A stretch of 35,640 bases of DNA from Rhodobacteraceae bacterium HLUCCO18 (GTDB lineage Bacteria; Pseudomonadota; Alphaproteobacteria; Rhodobacterales; Rhodobacteraceae): the NCBI GenBank assembly GCA_001314805.1, contig LJSY01000037.1, forward strand, positions 1-35,640, written 5' to 3'. Shown here one piece after another: positions 1 through 8,518 of the stretch (position 1 is its first letter; every line of letters starts with the position of its first letter). A program made the position numbers and the translations under genes. Under the pieces are notes generated by a model. The model was not told where the DNA came from. It did not search any database and saw only the letters and a list, made by a program, of their open reading frames with translations.

Positions 1-93
1 AACTCGTAGCGACGTTGGGACATGCTGCTCTCCTCTTTCCAAAGAGTGAATCAGCAAAGCCAAAACGACGCTAGTCATTTATGAGTGCGTGAC
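1..93 (-). mobile_element. Left-end copy of an IS5-like insertion sequence (5' end only, runs off the window)
   Basis: Perfect reverse complement of the last bases of the window. On the minus strand it reads an IS end, a ribosome binding site (AGAGGAGAG) and the ATG of a transposase at 23-21, whose seven visible residues are MSQRRYE. That start resembles IS5-family transposases (RRYELTDxEW type); this is from memory and rests on few residues. The IS/host border lies at or next to the CTAG at 94-97, which is probably the target duplication. Only the IS start is present, so the element cannot be judged intact. Confidence 0.7.
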
Positions 94-99
94 CTAGGC
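1..99. repeat. Terminal inverted repeat, left arm (99 bp, perfect)
   Basis: Bases 1-99 equal the reverse complement of 35542-35640; the match breaks at base 100 (G here, C on the other side). The arm consists of the IS start plus the CTAG junction and two bases that match by chance. An exact length of 99 is what two contig ends sharing one 99-mer node of an assembly graph would give. Confidence 0.97.
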
Positions 100-771
100 G
101 TCAGCGGCCCGCAACTGCCGCGCCAGCCCCGCAAGCATCAGCCGCAGCGCGGCCTCCTGCGTCGCAAGCGGCATGCTGGGCAGCGCGCGCGGCGTCATCG
201 GCGCGGTGTCGCCGGCTGGCGGGCCATTCTTCAGGAATCGCGCCACCTGTTTCGGCGTGTAGGGCAGATGCAGGAAGCCGACGGGACCCTCGAGGCCCGC
301 GCGCGCCATCGCACCGGCTGCGCAGTAGAGCACGAGGTTGCACAGATGCGTGCCCGCGTGGTGCGAGACGATGGCGGGCAGGTCGTGCTCCAGCAGCTCC
401 CCGGCCAGCGCCGCGGCGTCCCAGGTGGCGAAACGGGCGGGCGGACCTTCGGGCTCGATCGGGCCGCCATCGGTGGGCCTCGCGCCCTCGTTGTCGGCCA
501 CGCCGAAATCCACGCGGTTGATCGCCGTCGTCTCGAAGCGCAACACCGCCTCCCCCGTGGCGAGGCCGAGCGAGACGTAGAACTCCGGCCTGTGCTCCGC
601 CACCAGCGCCGCGATCACGCCCGGCAGCCGCGCGCGGGAGACGGGAAGCTCCGCCGTCCGGATCGTCACGCCCCCGATTTCCGCCCCGTCGATCCGGCCC
701 AGAAGCTCCGCCGCCGGGTTGTCCGGCAGGCCCGCGAAAGGCGCCGAGCCCGTGACCAGTCCGACGCTCAT
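94..771 (-). CDS. pcp: Pyroglutamyl-peptidase I (pyrrolidone-carboxylate peptidase)
   Basis: A 225-residue cytosolic cysteine peptidase (family C15) that removes N-terminal pyroglutamate from peptides. The catalytic triad is visible: Glu80 in the ETTAIN segment, Cys144 in AGTHLCN and His168 in GFLHLPYTP, at almost the same numbers as in the Bacillus enzyme. The ATG at 771 overlaps the TGA of the hydrolase upstream (ATGA), so the two are translationally coupled. The longer open frame upstream lies inside the hydrolase gene and is not needed. The stop TAG (96-94) is part of the CTAG at which the IS begins. Length is normal for the family, so the IS has not truncated it. Possible role: trimming pyroglutamyl peptides brought in by the neighbouring importers (inference). 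Confidence 0.9.
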   Translation of the reverse strand: MSVGLVTGSAPFAGLPDNPAAELLGRIDGAEIGGVTIRTAELPVSRARLPGVIAALVAEHRPEFYVSLGLATGEAVLRFETTAINRVDFGVADNEGARPTDGGPIEPEGPPARFATWDAAALAGELLEHDLPAIVSHHAGTHLCNLVLYCAAGAMARAGLEGPVGFLHLPYTPKQVARFLKNGPPAGDTAPMTPRALPSMPLATQEAALRLMLAGLARQLRAADA

Positions 772-1574
772 GCCGCGCCCCTCCCGCCAGTCAGGAAATC
801 CGTCAGGACGGCGTTGAACGCGTCCAGCTGTTCGATGGTGGCCATGTGCCCGCACTCCCGGATGACGTCGAACCGCGCGCCCGGTATCGAAGCCGCCATC
901 GCGCGCATGTCATCGAGGTCACAGAACGCATCCGCATCCGCCGCGATGACCTGCACCGGCAGCCCCGCCTCGCGCACCGTCGCACGGTAATCCGCACCAT
1001 ATCCCGAGCGGAAGGCGCGGAAGAGCGCGGACTGGTTCATCGCCGCGCGCCATTCCTTGAAGTCCTCGACGGCATCGGGGTTCGCGCCCGCCCAGGCGGT
1101 TCGAAAGATCGCCTCGGCCTGTTCGGCGGCGAAGGCCAGAGGACCAAGCGTGCCGGCGCGGGCCAGCATCTCTTCCACCTCGCGCCGTCCGGCCTCGGTC
1201 GCGTGCAGCCCGCCGCAGGCCAGCGTCAGCGCCGAGACGCGGGCCGACCGGGCGACGAGCGCCCCGGCGATCGAGGCTCCCATGGAGAAGCCCACGACAG
1301 GCGCGCGCGTGATCCCGAGCGCGGCGAGGAAGGCCTCGAGGTCCTGCGCATAGAGTTCGGTCGTGTAGGCGGCCTCCGTTGCTTCCGTCCCGCCGACACC
1401 GCGCAGGTTGGGGGCGATCGCGCGGAACCCGGCCGCCTCCAGCGCGGGCATGACACCCCGCCAGAGCCTCCACGCGTCCCAGCCGAGGCCATGGATCAGC
1501 AGGACCGGCGGCGCAGCGGGCCCGCCCGCCTCGGCATAGTCCATGGAAATGCCGTTCGCCTGAATCGTCCGCAT
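768..1574 (-). CDS. Alpha/beta-fold hydrolase
   Basis: A 268-residue hydrolase of the alpha/beta superfamily. Visible elements: oxyanion segment HGLGWD (28-33), nucleophile elbow GFSMGAS with Ser97, an acid at Asp213 or Asp215 in AADADAF, and His243 in ECGHMA. The cap region 130-190 is helical and gives no clear substrate hint; esterases, lactonases and 3-oxoadipate enol-lactonase-like proteins share this layout. The ATG at 1574 is chosen because the frame aligns with the family from there and a plausible promoter lies just upstream; in-frame ATGs at 1613 and 1655 are alternatives. Its TGA overlaps the pcp start by 4 bp. No signal peptide, so it acts in the cytosol. Confidence 0.8.
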   Translation of the reverse strand: MRTIQANGISMDYAEAGGPAAPPVLLIHGLGWDAWRLWRGVMPALEAAGFRAIAPNLRGVGGTEATEAAYTTELYAQDLEAFLAALGITRAPVVGFSMGASIAGALVARSARVSALTLACGGLHATEAGRREVEEMLARAGTLGPLAFAAEQAEAIFRTAWAGANPDAVEDFKEWRAAMNQSALFRAFRSGYGADYRATVREAGLPVQVIAADADAFCDLDDMRAMAASIPGARFDVIRECGHMATIEQLDAFNAVLTDFLTGGRGAA

Positions 1575-1615
1575 CTGGGCCAATCCGAATCCCGCCCCGG
1601 TTCCGTCGCCCATCC

Positions 1616-1643
1616 TCTCTAGCAGAGGTATTTGATACTGCAA
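1616..1643 (-). promoter_or_regulatory. Possible promoter of the hydrolase-pcp operon
   Basis: Minus strand TTGCAG (1643-1638), 16 bp spacer, TAGAGA (1621-1616), followed about 40 bp later by the ATG at 1574. The fit to a sigma-70 promoter is moderate. If it is real it rules out the ATG at 1655 as the start. Confidence 0.35.
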
Positions 1644-1702
1644 TTTACCTGACATTCTACGAAACGTGGAAAGTTAAAAATTCAGCCACGCACAGCAAAC
1701 TG

Positions 1703-1714
1703 CGCAAAATTGCG
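1703..1714. promoter_or_regulatory. 12-bp palindrome in the divergent promoter region
   Basis: CGCAA-AA-TTGCG, perfectly symmetric, lies between the divergent hydrolase and binding-protein genes, about 50 bp upstream of the candidate -35 box of the importer. It could be an operator; no regulator gene sits beside it. Confidence 0.3.
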
Positions 1715-1754
1715 GCATGTGTTCGAGCGGAACCCGATGAGCGCCCCTTGCCGC

Positions 1755-1785
1755 TTGACTCGTTTCCGACGCGCCTCGGTAGCGT
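1755..1785 (+). promoter_or_regulatory. Possible promoter of the NMT1-type importer operon
   Basis: TTGACT at 1755-1760 and TAGCGT at 1780-1785 (19 bp spacer; GGTAGC would give 17). The -35 box matches the consensus at five of six positions and the -10 box is weak, as is common in this family. It is 53 bp upstream of the chosen ATG at 1838. Confidence 0.45.
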
Positions 1786-1837
1786 TTTCCCATCACCGCC
1801 ACGTCTCCGAAATCGTGCGTTGGAAAGGACCCCTTCC

Positions 1838-2908
1838 ATGACGAAGCCAAGCATCAAATCACCTCTCTGTCGACCTGCCACCCCTGCCCTCCATCTCGAC
1901 CGCCGCGGCTTCATGGCTGGCGCGGGCGCGCTTGCCGGGCTCGGCTACATGACCGTCGGCGCCGCAGGCCCGCTGCGCGCCCAGAGCCTCGATCGCGTCG
2001 TCCACCAGCTCGGCTGGATCAAGTCGATCCAGTTCGGCGGGCATTTCGCCGCCATCCATCACGGCTATTTCGAGGAGGAAGGCATCGAGGCCGAGTTCGT
2101 CTCGGGCGGCCCGAACGCCATCGGTACCGACGTGGCCATCGCCACCGGGCAGGCCGACACCTCCGACACCGACGTGCCCGGCACCATCCGCTCCCGCGCG
2201 GGCGACATGCCGATCAAGGCCTTTGCCGCGATCATGCAGCGCGCGCCGGGCGCCATCATGAGCCTCGCGGAAACGCCGTTGAGCTCCGTCGAGGATTTCC
2301 CCGGCAAGACCATCGCGTTGCCCACGGGCCTGCAGCCGCAGGTCGCCTCGCTGATGGTGGCCGCCGGCCTCGACCCGGACTCGGTCACCTACGTGCCCGT
2401 CGGCACCGATCCCGGCATGCTCGCCGCCGGTCAGGTGGACGGCTATTACGGCTGGGCCACCAACCAGGGCGTGATGCTGATGACGCGCGGCGTGGACATC
2501 AACATCGCCTACATGAACGACCTCGGCATCCCCGGCTATGCGGGCGTGATCACCGCCACCGACCAGACCATCGAGGAACGCGGCGACCTGCTGATCCGCT
2601 GGCTCCGGGCCGAGATCAAGGGCTGGCAATGGCATCTCGAGAACCCCGAGGAGATGGCCGAACTCATGGTCTCCACCTACGGCCAGCGCGGTCTCGACCT
2701 CGAGGCGCAGACGGTCGAAAGCCGCCTGATGGCCGATTTCGTGCCCATCGGGGGTGCCGCCGAGAACGGGCTGCTCTGGGTCGATCCGGAGGTGTTCCAG
2801 CAGGGCATCGATTTCGAGATCGCCACCGGCGGGATCGAGGACGGCGCCGTCACCGTCGAGGACGTGGTCACGCAGGACCTGATCGCCGCGGCCCACGGCG
2901 CGGCCTGA
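1838..2908 (+). CDS. ABC transporter substrate-binding protein, NMT1/THI5-like (SsuA/TauA fold)
   Basis: A 356-residue periplasmic binding protein, the first gene of a five-gene importer operon. The N-terminus has a twin-arginine signal: DRRGFMAGAGALAGLG followed by a hydrophobic stretch and a cut near LRAQS (residues 44-50). The mature part begins with VHQLGWIKSIQFGGHFAAI, the usual start of NMT1-type proteins, and has the GGPNAIGTDVA and ATGQADTS segments that line the ligand cleft. Such proteins bind sulfonates, nitrate, pyrimidine precursors of thiamine, riboflavin or other small organics; the ligand cannot be read from the sequence. The ATG at 1838 follows GGAAAGGAC; an upstream in-frame start lies in the promoter. 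The next gene starts 5 bp after the stop. Confidence 0.88.
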   Translation: MTKPSIKSPLCRPATPALHLDRRGFMAGAGALAGLGYMTVGAAGPLRAQSLDRVVHQLGWIKSIQFGGHFAAIHHGYFEEEGIEAEFVSGGPNAIGTDVAIATGQADTSDTDVPGTIRSRAGDMPIKAFAAIMQRAPGAIMSLAETPLSSVEDFPGKTIALPTGLQPQVASLMVAAGLDPDSVTYVPVGTDPGMLAAGQVDGYYGWATNQGVMLMTRGVDINIAYMNDLGIPGYAGVITATDQTIEERGDLLIRWLRAEIKGWQWHLENPEEMAELMVSTYGQRGLDLEAQTVESRLMADFVPIGGAAENGLLWVDPEVFQQGIDFEIATGGIEDGAVTVEDVVTQDLIAAAHGAA

Positions 2909-2913
2909 GCGCG

Positions 2914-4383
2914 ATGTCCGGCGTCCTGTCAGGACGATACCTCGCCCGCGACGACGCGGGCCGTTGGCAGGCGGCCCCCGGTCGCCTGTCCTTCAACGAG
3001 GGTGGCGTGCGTGCCGTCACCCCGTCGGACGACGCATCCCGGACGCTGATCCTTCCCGCGCTCTCGAACGCCCATGACCACGGGCGCGGCATGCGGACCA
3101 CGGCCTTCGGCGCGGGCGACGACGCGCTCGAGGTCTGGATCGCGGCGCTGGGGCGGGAGCCCGCGACGGACCCTTACCTGCGCGCCGCCGTGGCCTTCGC
3201 CCGCATGGCCGAGGCCGGCATCGCCACGCTGAACCACTGCCACAATTCCGCCGATCCCGCGCGACTGGTGCAGGAGGCCGAGGCCGTGTCGCGCGCAGCG
3301 CGCGACGTGGGCCTGCGCGTGGCCTTCGCGGTGCCCGTCACCGGGCGCAACCCGCTTACCTACGGCGATCCCGCGCCGCTCTTGGACCGTTTACCCGGGC
3401 CGCAGGCCGAAGCCCTTCGCGCCCGCCCGGCGCGCGGCCCTTCCGCCATGGACCAGCTTGCCATGGTGGAGGAGGTCGCGGCCTTCGAGCATGAGCTGTT
3501 CCAGGTGCAATACGGCCCCGTCGGCCCGCAATGGGTGGAGGACGCGATCCTCGAACGGATCGCCGAAGGCTCCGCGCTGAGCGGGCGGCGCGTGCACATG
3601 CATCTCTTCGAGACGACGTACCAGAAGGAATGGGCCGAGGCGGCCTATCCCGGGGGGCTGCTGACGCATCTCGACGCCATCGGCCTTCTGTCCGAGCGGC
3701 TGACGGTGGCCCATGGCGTCCATCTCGACGATGCCGATTGCGCGCTTCTGGCCGAACGCGGCGTGCATGTGTCGGTCAACACCTCGTCGAACCTGCGCCT
3801 GCGATCCGGCCTGCCGCCCATCGCGCGGTTCCTGCGCCACGGCGTGCGCTTCGGGCTTGGCCTCGACGGGATGGCCTTCGACGATGACGAGGATGCGCTG
3901 AGGGAACTGCGCGTGGCCTGGCGTCTGGCGCGCGGCTGGGGGGCGGAGGATGTGCTGAGCCTCGACCGCCTGCTCGATGCGGCGCTGATCGACGGGCGGC
4001 GCGCGATCCTCGGTCCCTCGGACAAGGGCGGCGTGCTGGACCCCGGCGCACCCGCCGATCTGCTGGTGCTCGACACGGCGCGGATGACCGCCGATGTGCT
4101 GGACGGCTGCGCCGACCTCGTCGAACTGACCGTCGCCCGCGCCCGGGCGGAGGATGTGCGGAGCCTCTTCGTGGGTGGCCGCGAGGTCGTCGCCAATGGC
4201 CGCGCCACCGGCCTCGACCGCCCCGCCGCCGAGGCAGAGCTGATGGCGCAGGCCCGCGCCGCCGGGGCGATGCCGCCCGATGACGATCTCAGGGCGCTGC
4301 AGGCCGCGCTCGCCGATTACTACCGCTGCGGCTGCCACCGACATCTTCCGCAGACGGAACCGGCAAAGGAGCCAGCCACATGA
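2914..4383 (+). CDS. Amidohydrolase, deaminase/chlorohydrolase-like (Amidohydro_1)
   Basis: A 489-residue metal-dependent hydrolase of the amidohydrolase superfamily. Expected metal ligands are present: His54 and His56 in NAHDHGRG, His228/His230 in HMHLFET, His267 in VAHGVH, and Asp318 in GLGLDGMAFDDD. The layout fits the cytosolic deaminase/TrzN-AtzA/S-adenosylhomocysteine deaminase group, which acts on amino or halide groups of N-heterocycles. The C-terminus carries a Cys-rich tail (YYRCGCHRH). The ATG at 2914 lies 5 bp after the binding protein; its TGA overlaps the ATPase start (ATGA). Being inside the importer operon, it most likely works on the imported compound (inference). The conserved neighbours give no named substrate. 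Confidence 0.85.
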   Translation: MSGVLSGRYLARDDAGRWQAAPGRLSFNEGGVRAVTPSDDASRTLILPALSNAHDHGRGMRTTAFGAGDDALEVWIAALGREPATDPYLRAAVAFARMAEAGIATLNHCHNSADPARLVQEAEAVSRAARDVGLRVAFAVPVTGRNPLTYGDPAPLLDRLPGPQAEALRARPARGPSAMDQLAMVEEVAAFEHELFQVQYGPVGPQWVEDAILERIAEGSALSGRRVHMHLFETTYQKEWAEAAYPGGLLTHLDAIGLLSERLTVAHGVHLDDADCALLAERGVHVSVNTSSNLRLRSGLPPIARFLRHGVRFGLGLDGMAFDDDEDALRELRVAWRLARGWGAEDVLSLDRLLDAALIDGRRAILGPSDKGGVLDPGAPADLLVLDTARMTADVLDGCADLVELTVARARAEDVRSLFVGGREVVANGRATGLDRPAAEAELMAQARAAGAMPPDDDLRALQAALADYYRCGCHRHLPQTEPAKEPAT

Positions 4384-5171
4384 CCGGGATCGACATTCGC
4401 GGCGTCACCAAGCGCTTCGACCTTGACGGGCGCAGCCTGACGGCCTTGGACAGCATCGACCTGAGCGTTCCCGAAGGCAGCTTCGCCGCGCTGATCGGGC
4501 CCTCGGGCTGCGGGAAATCCACGCTTCTGCGTCTCATCGCCGATGTCTTCGCGCCCTCCGAAGGCGCCATCGCCGTGGGCGGGCGCCCGCCGAAGGCCGC
4601 GCGGCTGAACCACGAGATCGGCTTCGTGTTCCAGGCGGCCACGCTCCTGCCATGGCGAACGGTGCGCGAAAACGTGGCGCTGCCCATCGAGATCGCGGGC
4701 GTCACGCCCAGGCGCAGCCCCGAGGCGCTGATCCGGCTGGTAGGGCTGCAGGGCTTCGAGGATGCCAAGCCCGCGCAGCTGTCGGGCGGCATGCAGCAGC
4801 GTGTCGCCATCGCCCGCGCGCTGGTGCTGGAGCCCAAGGTCCTGCTCATGGACGAACCCTTCGGCGCGCTGGACGAGATCACGCGCCAGCGCATGAACGT
4901 GGAGCTTCTGCGCATCTGGCGCGAAAGCGGGACGACCGCGATCCTGGTCACGCACACGATCTCGGAAGCCGTGTTCATGGCCGACCGGGTGCATGTGCTC
5001 TCGGCCAATCCGGGGCGCGTGGCGGGCGTGGTGGACGTGGACCTGCCCCGGCCGCGCAGCATCGACCTGATGAAATCGCCGCGGTTCAACGCGCTGGAAA
5101 ACTCCGTGCGACAGGTCTTGTTCGACGATGACACCGAGGCCGAGAGCACGCCGGAGCGCGCCCATGGCTGA
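4380..5171 (+). CDS. ABC transporter ATP-binding protein (SsuB/TauB type)
   Basis: A 263-residue ATPase that energises the importer encoded around it. Walker A GPSGCGKST is at residues 40-48, followed by a Q-loop (GFVFQAATLLPW), signature LSGGMQQR, Walker B VLLMDEPFGALDE and an H-loop THTISEA. These are the standard forms of the nitrate/sulfonate/taurine family. The ATG is shared with the amidohydrolase stop, and its own stop (5169-5171) lies inside the first codons of the permease, so the whole set is translationally coupled. The ATPase is complete and no residue is missing. Confidence 0.93.
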   Translation: MTGIDIRGVTKRFDLDGRSLTALDSIDLSVPEGSFAALIGPSGCGKSTLLRLIADVFAPSEGAIAVGGRPPKAARLNHEIGFVFQAATLLPWRTVRENVALPIEIAGVTPRRSPEALIRLVGLQGFEDAKPAQLSGGMQQRVAIARALVLEPKVLLMDEPFGALDEITRQRMNVELLRIWRESGTTAILVTHTISEAVFMADRVHVLSANPGRVAGVVDVDLPRPRSIDLMKSPRFNALENSVRQVLFDDDTEAESTPERAHG

Positions 5172-5940
5172 GCGGCTGCGCGATCGGGTCTCGGCCGTCT
5201 GGCCGCCGACCGCCGCCCTTCTGGGCCTGTTCGCGCTGCTGGAGATCGCGGTCGCCCTCGGCTGGACGCCGATCACGATCCCCGCGCCCAGCGCGGTGGC
5301 GATGGAGTTCGGCCAGAGCGGGGCGGACCTCGCGTATCACATCGTCCCGTCGATCACGGCCACGGTGGCCGGGCTCGCGATCGCGGCCACGCTGGCCGCG
5401 ACACTGGCGGGGATCGGCGCGTCATGGCGGCGCGCCAACGGGCCGGTCATGACCTTCGGCGTGCTTGTCGACAGCACGCCGCTGATCGCCGTCGCGCCCA
5501 TCCTGATCGTCTTCGTGGGCGGCGGCATGACGCTGCACATCATCGTCTCGGCCACGGCCTGCTTCTTCCCGCTCCTGATCGGCATGAGCCGTGGCTTCCG
5601 CGCCGTCGAGGCGACGGCCGACGAGCTCTTCCACGTGCTCGCCGCCTCCCGCTGGCAGCGGCTGGTGAAACTCGCGCTGCCAAGCGCGCTGCCCTACATC
5701 TTTTCCGGCTTCAAGATCGCCGCACCGCTCGCCGTTCTCGGCACGCTGATCGCCGAATGGATGGGGGCCGAACGCGGGGTGGGGATCATGATGATCTACG
5801 CCATGTTCTCGTTCAACGCGCCGCAGGTCTGGATGACCATCGTCGCGGTCTGTCTCATGGCCATCGGCGGCTACGGCGCCTTCGCCCTGCTCGAACGGGC
5901 CTACCTGCGCTGGGCAGGGCTGGAGGAGGCGCCGACATGA
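5164..5940 (+). CDS. ABC transporter permease (SsuC/TauC type), first of two
   Basis: A 258-residue inner-membrane protein with about six hydrophobic helices and the BPD_transp_1 fold. The coupling (EAA) loop reads ADELFHVLAASRWQRLVK, with the usual LP-SALPYIFSG continuation and an IAEWMGAERGVG segment typical of nitrate/sulfonate permeases. ATG at 5164 overlaps the end of the ATPase by 8 bp; a longer reading from 5128 would lie wholly inside that gene. The stop overlaps the second permease (ATGA). Two non-identical permeases in one operon suggest a heterodimeric channel. Confidence 0.92.
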   Translation: MAERLRDRVSAVWPPTAALLGLFALLEIAVALGWTPITIPAPSAVAMEFGQSGADLAYHIVPSITATVAGLAIAATLAATLAGIGASWRRANGPVMTFGVLVDSTPLIAVAPILIVFVGGGMTLHIIVSATACFFPLLIGMSRGFRAVEATADELFHVLAASRWQRLVKLALPSALPYIFSGFKIAAPLAVLGTLIAEWMGAERGVGIMMIYAMFSFNAPQVWMTIVAVCLMAIGGYGAFALLERAYLRWAGLEEAPT

Positions 5941-6758
5941 CCTCGCCGGTCGATACCACCGTGGACACGCCCGACTGGCGCGCGCTGCCCACACGCGGGC
6001 AGAGGGCCGAGGCGCGGCTGGCCGCGTTCTGGCGCTTCATCTCGCGCGTGGCGCTGGGCGTCGGCATCCTCGTCGCGCTCTGGGGCGGGGCGATCGCGCT
6101 GTTCGACGTGCCCATCTTCGTGGCGCCGGGGCCGTTGGACACGTGGCAGGCATTCGTCGAGCAGGGCGACCGGCTTTTCGGGGCACTTGGTTTCACGCTG
6201 ACGGGCGTGGCGATCGGACTGGCGCTCGCCGTGGCCATCGCGCTGTCGCTGGGGGTGATCTTCACGCTCTCGGCGCCGGCCTCGCGCGCCTTCATGCCGC
6301 TGGTGATCGGGCTTCGGACGGTGCCGGTTCTGGCGGTCGCACCGCTCCTGATCATGATCTTCGGGCGCGGTCAGGGGACGACCGTCGCCACCGTGGTGAT
6401 CGTCGGCTTCTTCCCGATCATGGTGAACGCGATGCGCGGCTTCCGATCCGTCAGCCCGACGGTGCACGAGCTGTTTCACGTCGCCGGCGCGACATGGTGG
6501 CAGCTCCTGATCAAGGCGCGCATCCCGTTTGCCCTGCCCTTCTTCTTCACCGGTCTCCGCGTGGCGACGACCAGCGCGCTCTTGTCCGCCATGCTGGCCG
6601 AGTGGCTGAGCGGCGCACCGGGGATCGGGCGGCTGATCTACGACGCGCTCGGCTATCGCGACATGCCGCTGATGTTCGCCGCCGTGGCGCTCAGCATGGC
6701 GACGGCCTTCACCATCTTCGGTCTGGCCACGGCGCTGGAACGGCGCCTCGCGCGCTGA
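5937..6758 (+). CDS. ABC transporter permease (SsuC/TauC type), second of two
   Basis: A 273-residue inner-membrane permease, paralogous to the one before it. A hydrophilic cytosolic stretch of about 35 residues precedes the first helix (VALGVGILVALWGGAIAL). The coupling loop reads VHELFHVAGATWWQLLIK and is followed by ARIPFALPFFFTGLRVA and the AEWLSGAPGIG segment. The start shares ATGA with the first permease. Last gene of this importer operon; the next gene begins 76 bp later and belongs to another transporter family. Confidence 0.92.
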   Translation: MTSPVDTTVDTPDWRALPTRGQRAEARLAAFWRFISRVALGVGILVALWGGAIALFDVPIFVAPGPLDTWQAFVEQGDRLFGALGFTLTGVAIGLALAVAIALSLGVIFTLSAPASRAFMPLVIGLRTVPVLAVAPLLIMIFGRGQGTTVATVVIVGFFPIMVNAMRGFRSVSPTVHELFHVAGATWWQLLIKARIPFALPFFFTGLRVATTSALLSAMLAEWLSGAPGIGRLIYDALGYRDMPLMFAAVALSMATAFTIFGLATALERRLAR

Positions 6759-6834
6759 GGCCCGCGCCATCTGGACAATTCATGGCCCGTGTCTAAACCT
6801 GAATCACAATCACCAACAGGGGATGGATGAACTC

Positions 6835-7659
6835 ATGAGACTGCTCGCAACGACCGCCGCCGCGCTTTGCCTGACCGCGACCGGGGCGCTTGCCCATGGC
6901 GATGACGAATGCGCCGTGGGCAAGACGCTGGAGGACGGCGTCCTGACCATCGCCACGGGAAACCCGGCCTTCTATCCGTGGGTCCTGAACGACGCACCCG
7001 AAAGCGGCGAGGGTTTCGAGGCCGCCGTGGCCTACGCCATCGCCGCCGAGATGGGTTTCGACGCCGATGCCGTGACCTGGGTCCGCACCTCCTTCGACGA
7101 GGCGATCCAGCCGGGGCCGAAGAACTTCGACTTCAACATTCAGCAATATTCCATCACGCCCGAGCGTGAGCAGATGGTCGATTTCTCCCTGCCCTACTAC
7201 ACCTCGGCCATGGCGGTCCTGACCACCGAGGCGGTCGTCGAGGCAGGCGCCGAGCCCACGCTCGAAAGCCTGCGCGGTCTGCTCTGGGGGGCGGATGCCA
7301 ACACCACCGCCGTGCCGATGCTGACCGAGATCGTCGGCCCCGAGCGCGACGCGATGCTCTATGGCGACAACGTGGACGTGACGGCGGCGATGCAGGCAGG
7401 CCAGATCGACGCCGCGCTCTTCGATCTGCCGACCGCGCTCTACCTCGCGGCGGTGGTGGTCGAGGGCGGCACGATCCTCGGCCAGTTCCCTGCCGACCGC
7501 TCCGACAACCCCGACCAGTTCGGGCTTCTGATGGAAGAAGGCAACCCGCTGAAGGAATGCGTCGACCACGCGATCGAGCATCTGACCGAAAGCGGACGTC
7601 TGGCCGAGATCGAGGCCGAGTGGCTGCAGGCCGCCACCGGCGTTCCCGTGATCCAGTGA
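6835..7659 (+). CDS. ABC transporter substrate-binding protein, amino-acid type (SBP_bac_3)
   Basis: A 274-residue periplasmic protein with a classical Sec signal (MRLLATTAAALCLTATGALA, cut before HGDD). The mature part has the family features: LTIATGNPAFYPW, GFEAAVAYAIAAEMGF, and DFNIQQYSITPEREQMVDFSLPYY, the segment that recognises an alpha-amino acid in this family. Two cysteines (DDECAV and LKECVDH) may form a disulfide. The ATG at 6835 has AGGGGATGG 9 bp upstream; the ATG at 6823 is too close to that site. The gene is 1 bp from the permease. Ligand likely a polar amino acid or derivative, but this cannot be read directly. Confidence 0.87.
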   Translation: MRLLATTAAALCLTATGALAHGDDECAVGKTLEDGVLTIATGNPAFYPWVLNDAPESGEGFEAAVAYAIAAEMGFDADAVTWVRTSFDEAIQPGPKNFDFNIQQYSITPEREQMVDFSLPYYTSAMAVLTTEAVVEAGAEPTLESLRGLLWGADANTTAVPMLTEIVGPERDAMLYGDNVDVTAAMQAGQIDAALFDLPTALYLAAVVVEGGTILGQFPADRSDNPDQFGLLMEEGNPLKECVDHAIEHLTESGRLAEIEAEWLQAATGVPVIQ

Positions 7660-7660
7660 C

Positions 7661-8518
7661 ATGACCGACGCGCCACTTCGGGGCGCGGCCGGCGACACAT
7701 CAGCCGCGCCGACGCGAAGGCAAGCCTACGAGGCGCGGCTGAAACGCCGCTCCAACATGATCGCCGCGGGCTCCACCATCGCGGTGGTGCTCGCGGTCGT
7801 CGTGCTCGTGCCGCTGGCCCCAGGATGGGAGGCGGTGCAGCGCAGCTTCTTCAACGGCGAGGTCTTCGCGGCCACTTTCCCGGGCCTTCTGAACGCCTTC
7901 ATGCTGGACGTGGCCATCTTCCTGTGGTGCGCGCCCGCCATCGCGATCCTCGGGCTTCTCATCGCGCTCTGCCGCGACGTGCGCGCACCCGCGCTCTTTC
8001 CGCTCAGGATGTTCGGGGCGCTCTACACCGATATCTTCCGGGGTCTGCCGGTGATCCTCGTGATCTATCTGGTGGGCTTCGGCGTCCCCGGCCTCGGCCT
8101 GCCGCGACCGTGGAACTCGCCCTATATCTGGGGGTCTCTCGCGCTGATCCTCGTCTACGCCGCCTATGTGGCCGAGGTCATCCGCTCGGGGATCGACTCC
8201 ATCCACCAGAGCCAGCGCAGCGCCGCCGCCTCGCTCGGCCTCTCGGAGGCCGACACGATGCGTTTCGTCGTTCTGCCGCAGGCGATCCGGAACGTGGCGC
8301 CGGCGAACATGAACCTGTTCATCGCGCTGCAGAAGGACGTGGCGCTGCTGAGCTTCATCGGACCGGTGGAGATCTTCCGGCAGGCTGGCGTCTACAAATC
8401 TCTGATGGCCAATTTCACGCCTTACGTGGGCGCCGCGCTGATCTTTCTCGCGATCACCATCCCGGCCACGCGCTACGCCGACTACCTCCTCCACAAGCAG
8501 CGGCGGCGGCAGCGGTGA
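7661..8518 (+). CDS. ABC transporter permease, polar amino-acid type (HisM/HisQ)
   Basis: A 285-residue permease. A cytosolic N-terminal stretch of about 35 residues precedes five to six helices. The diagnostic coupling region is [18 protein letters not shown] followed by [19 protein letters not shown], as in His/Gln/Arg importers; the usual KDTSL is KDVALL here. It is the only permease in the set, so it probably acts as a homodimer, unlike HisQM. It starts 1 bp after the binding-protein stop and overlaps the ATPase start in GTGA. Confidence 0.9.
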   Translation: MTDAPLRGAAGDTSAAPTRRQAYEARLKRRSNMIAAGSTIAVVLAVVVLVPLAPGWEAVQRSFFNGEVFAATFPGLLNAFMLDVAIFLWCAPAIAILGLLIALCRDVRAPALFPLRMFGALYTDIFRGLPVILVIYLVGFGVPGLGLPRPWNSPYIWGSLALILVYAAYVAEVIRSGIDSIHQSQRSAAASLGLSEADTMRFVVLPQAIRNVAPANMNLFIALQKDVALLSFIGPVEIFRQAGVYKSLMANFTPYVGAALIFLAITIPATRYADYLLHKQRRRQR

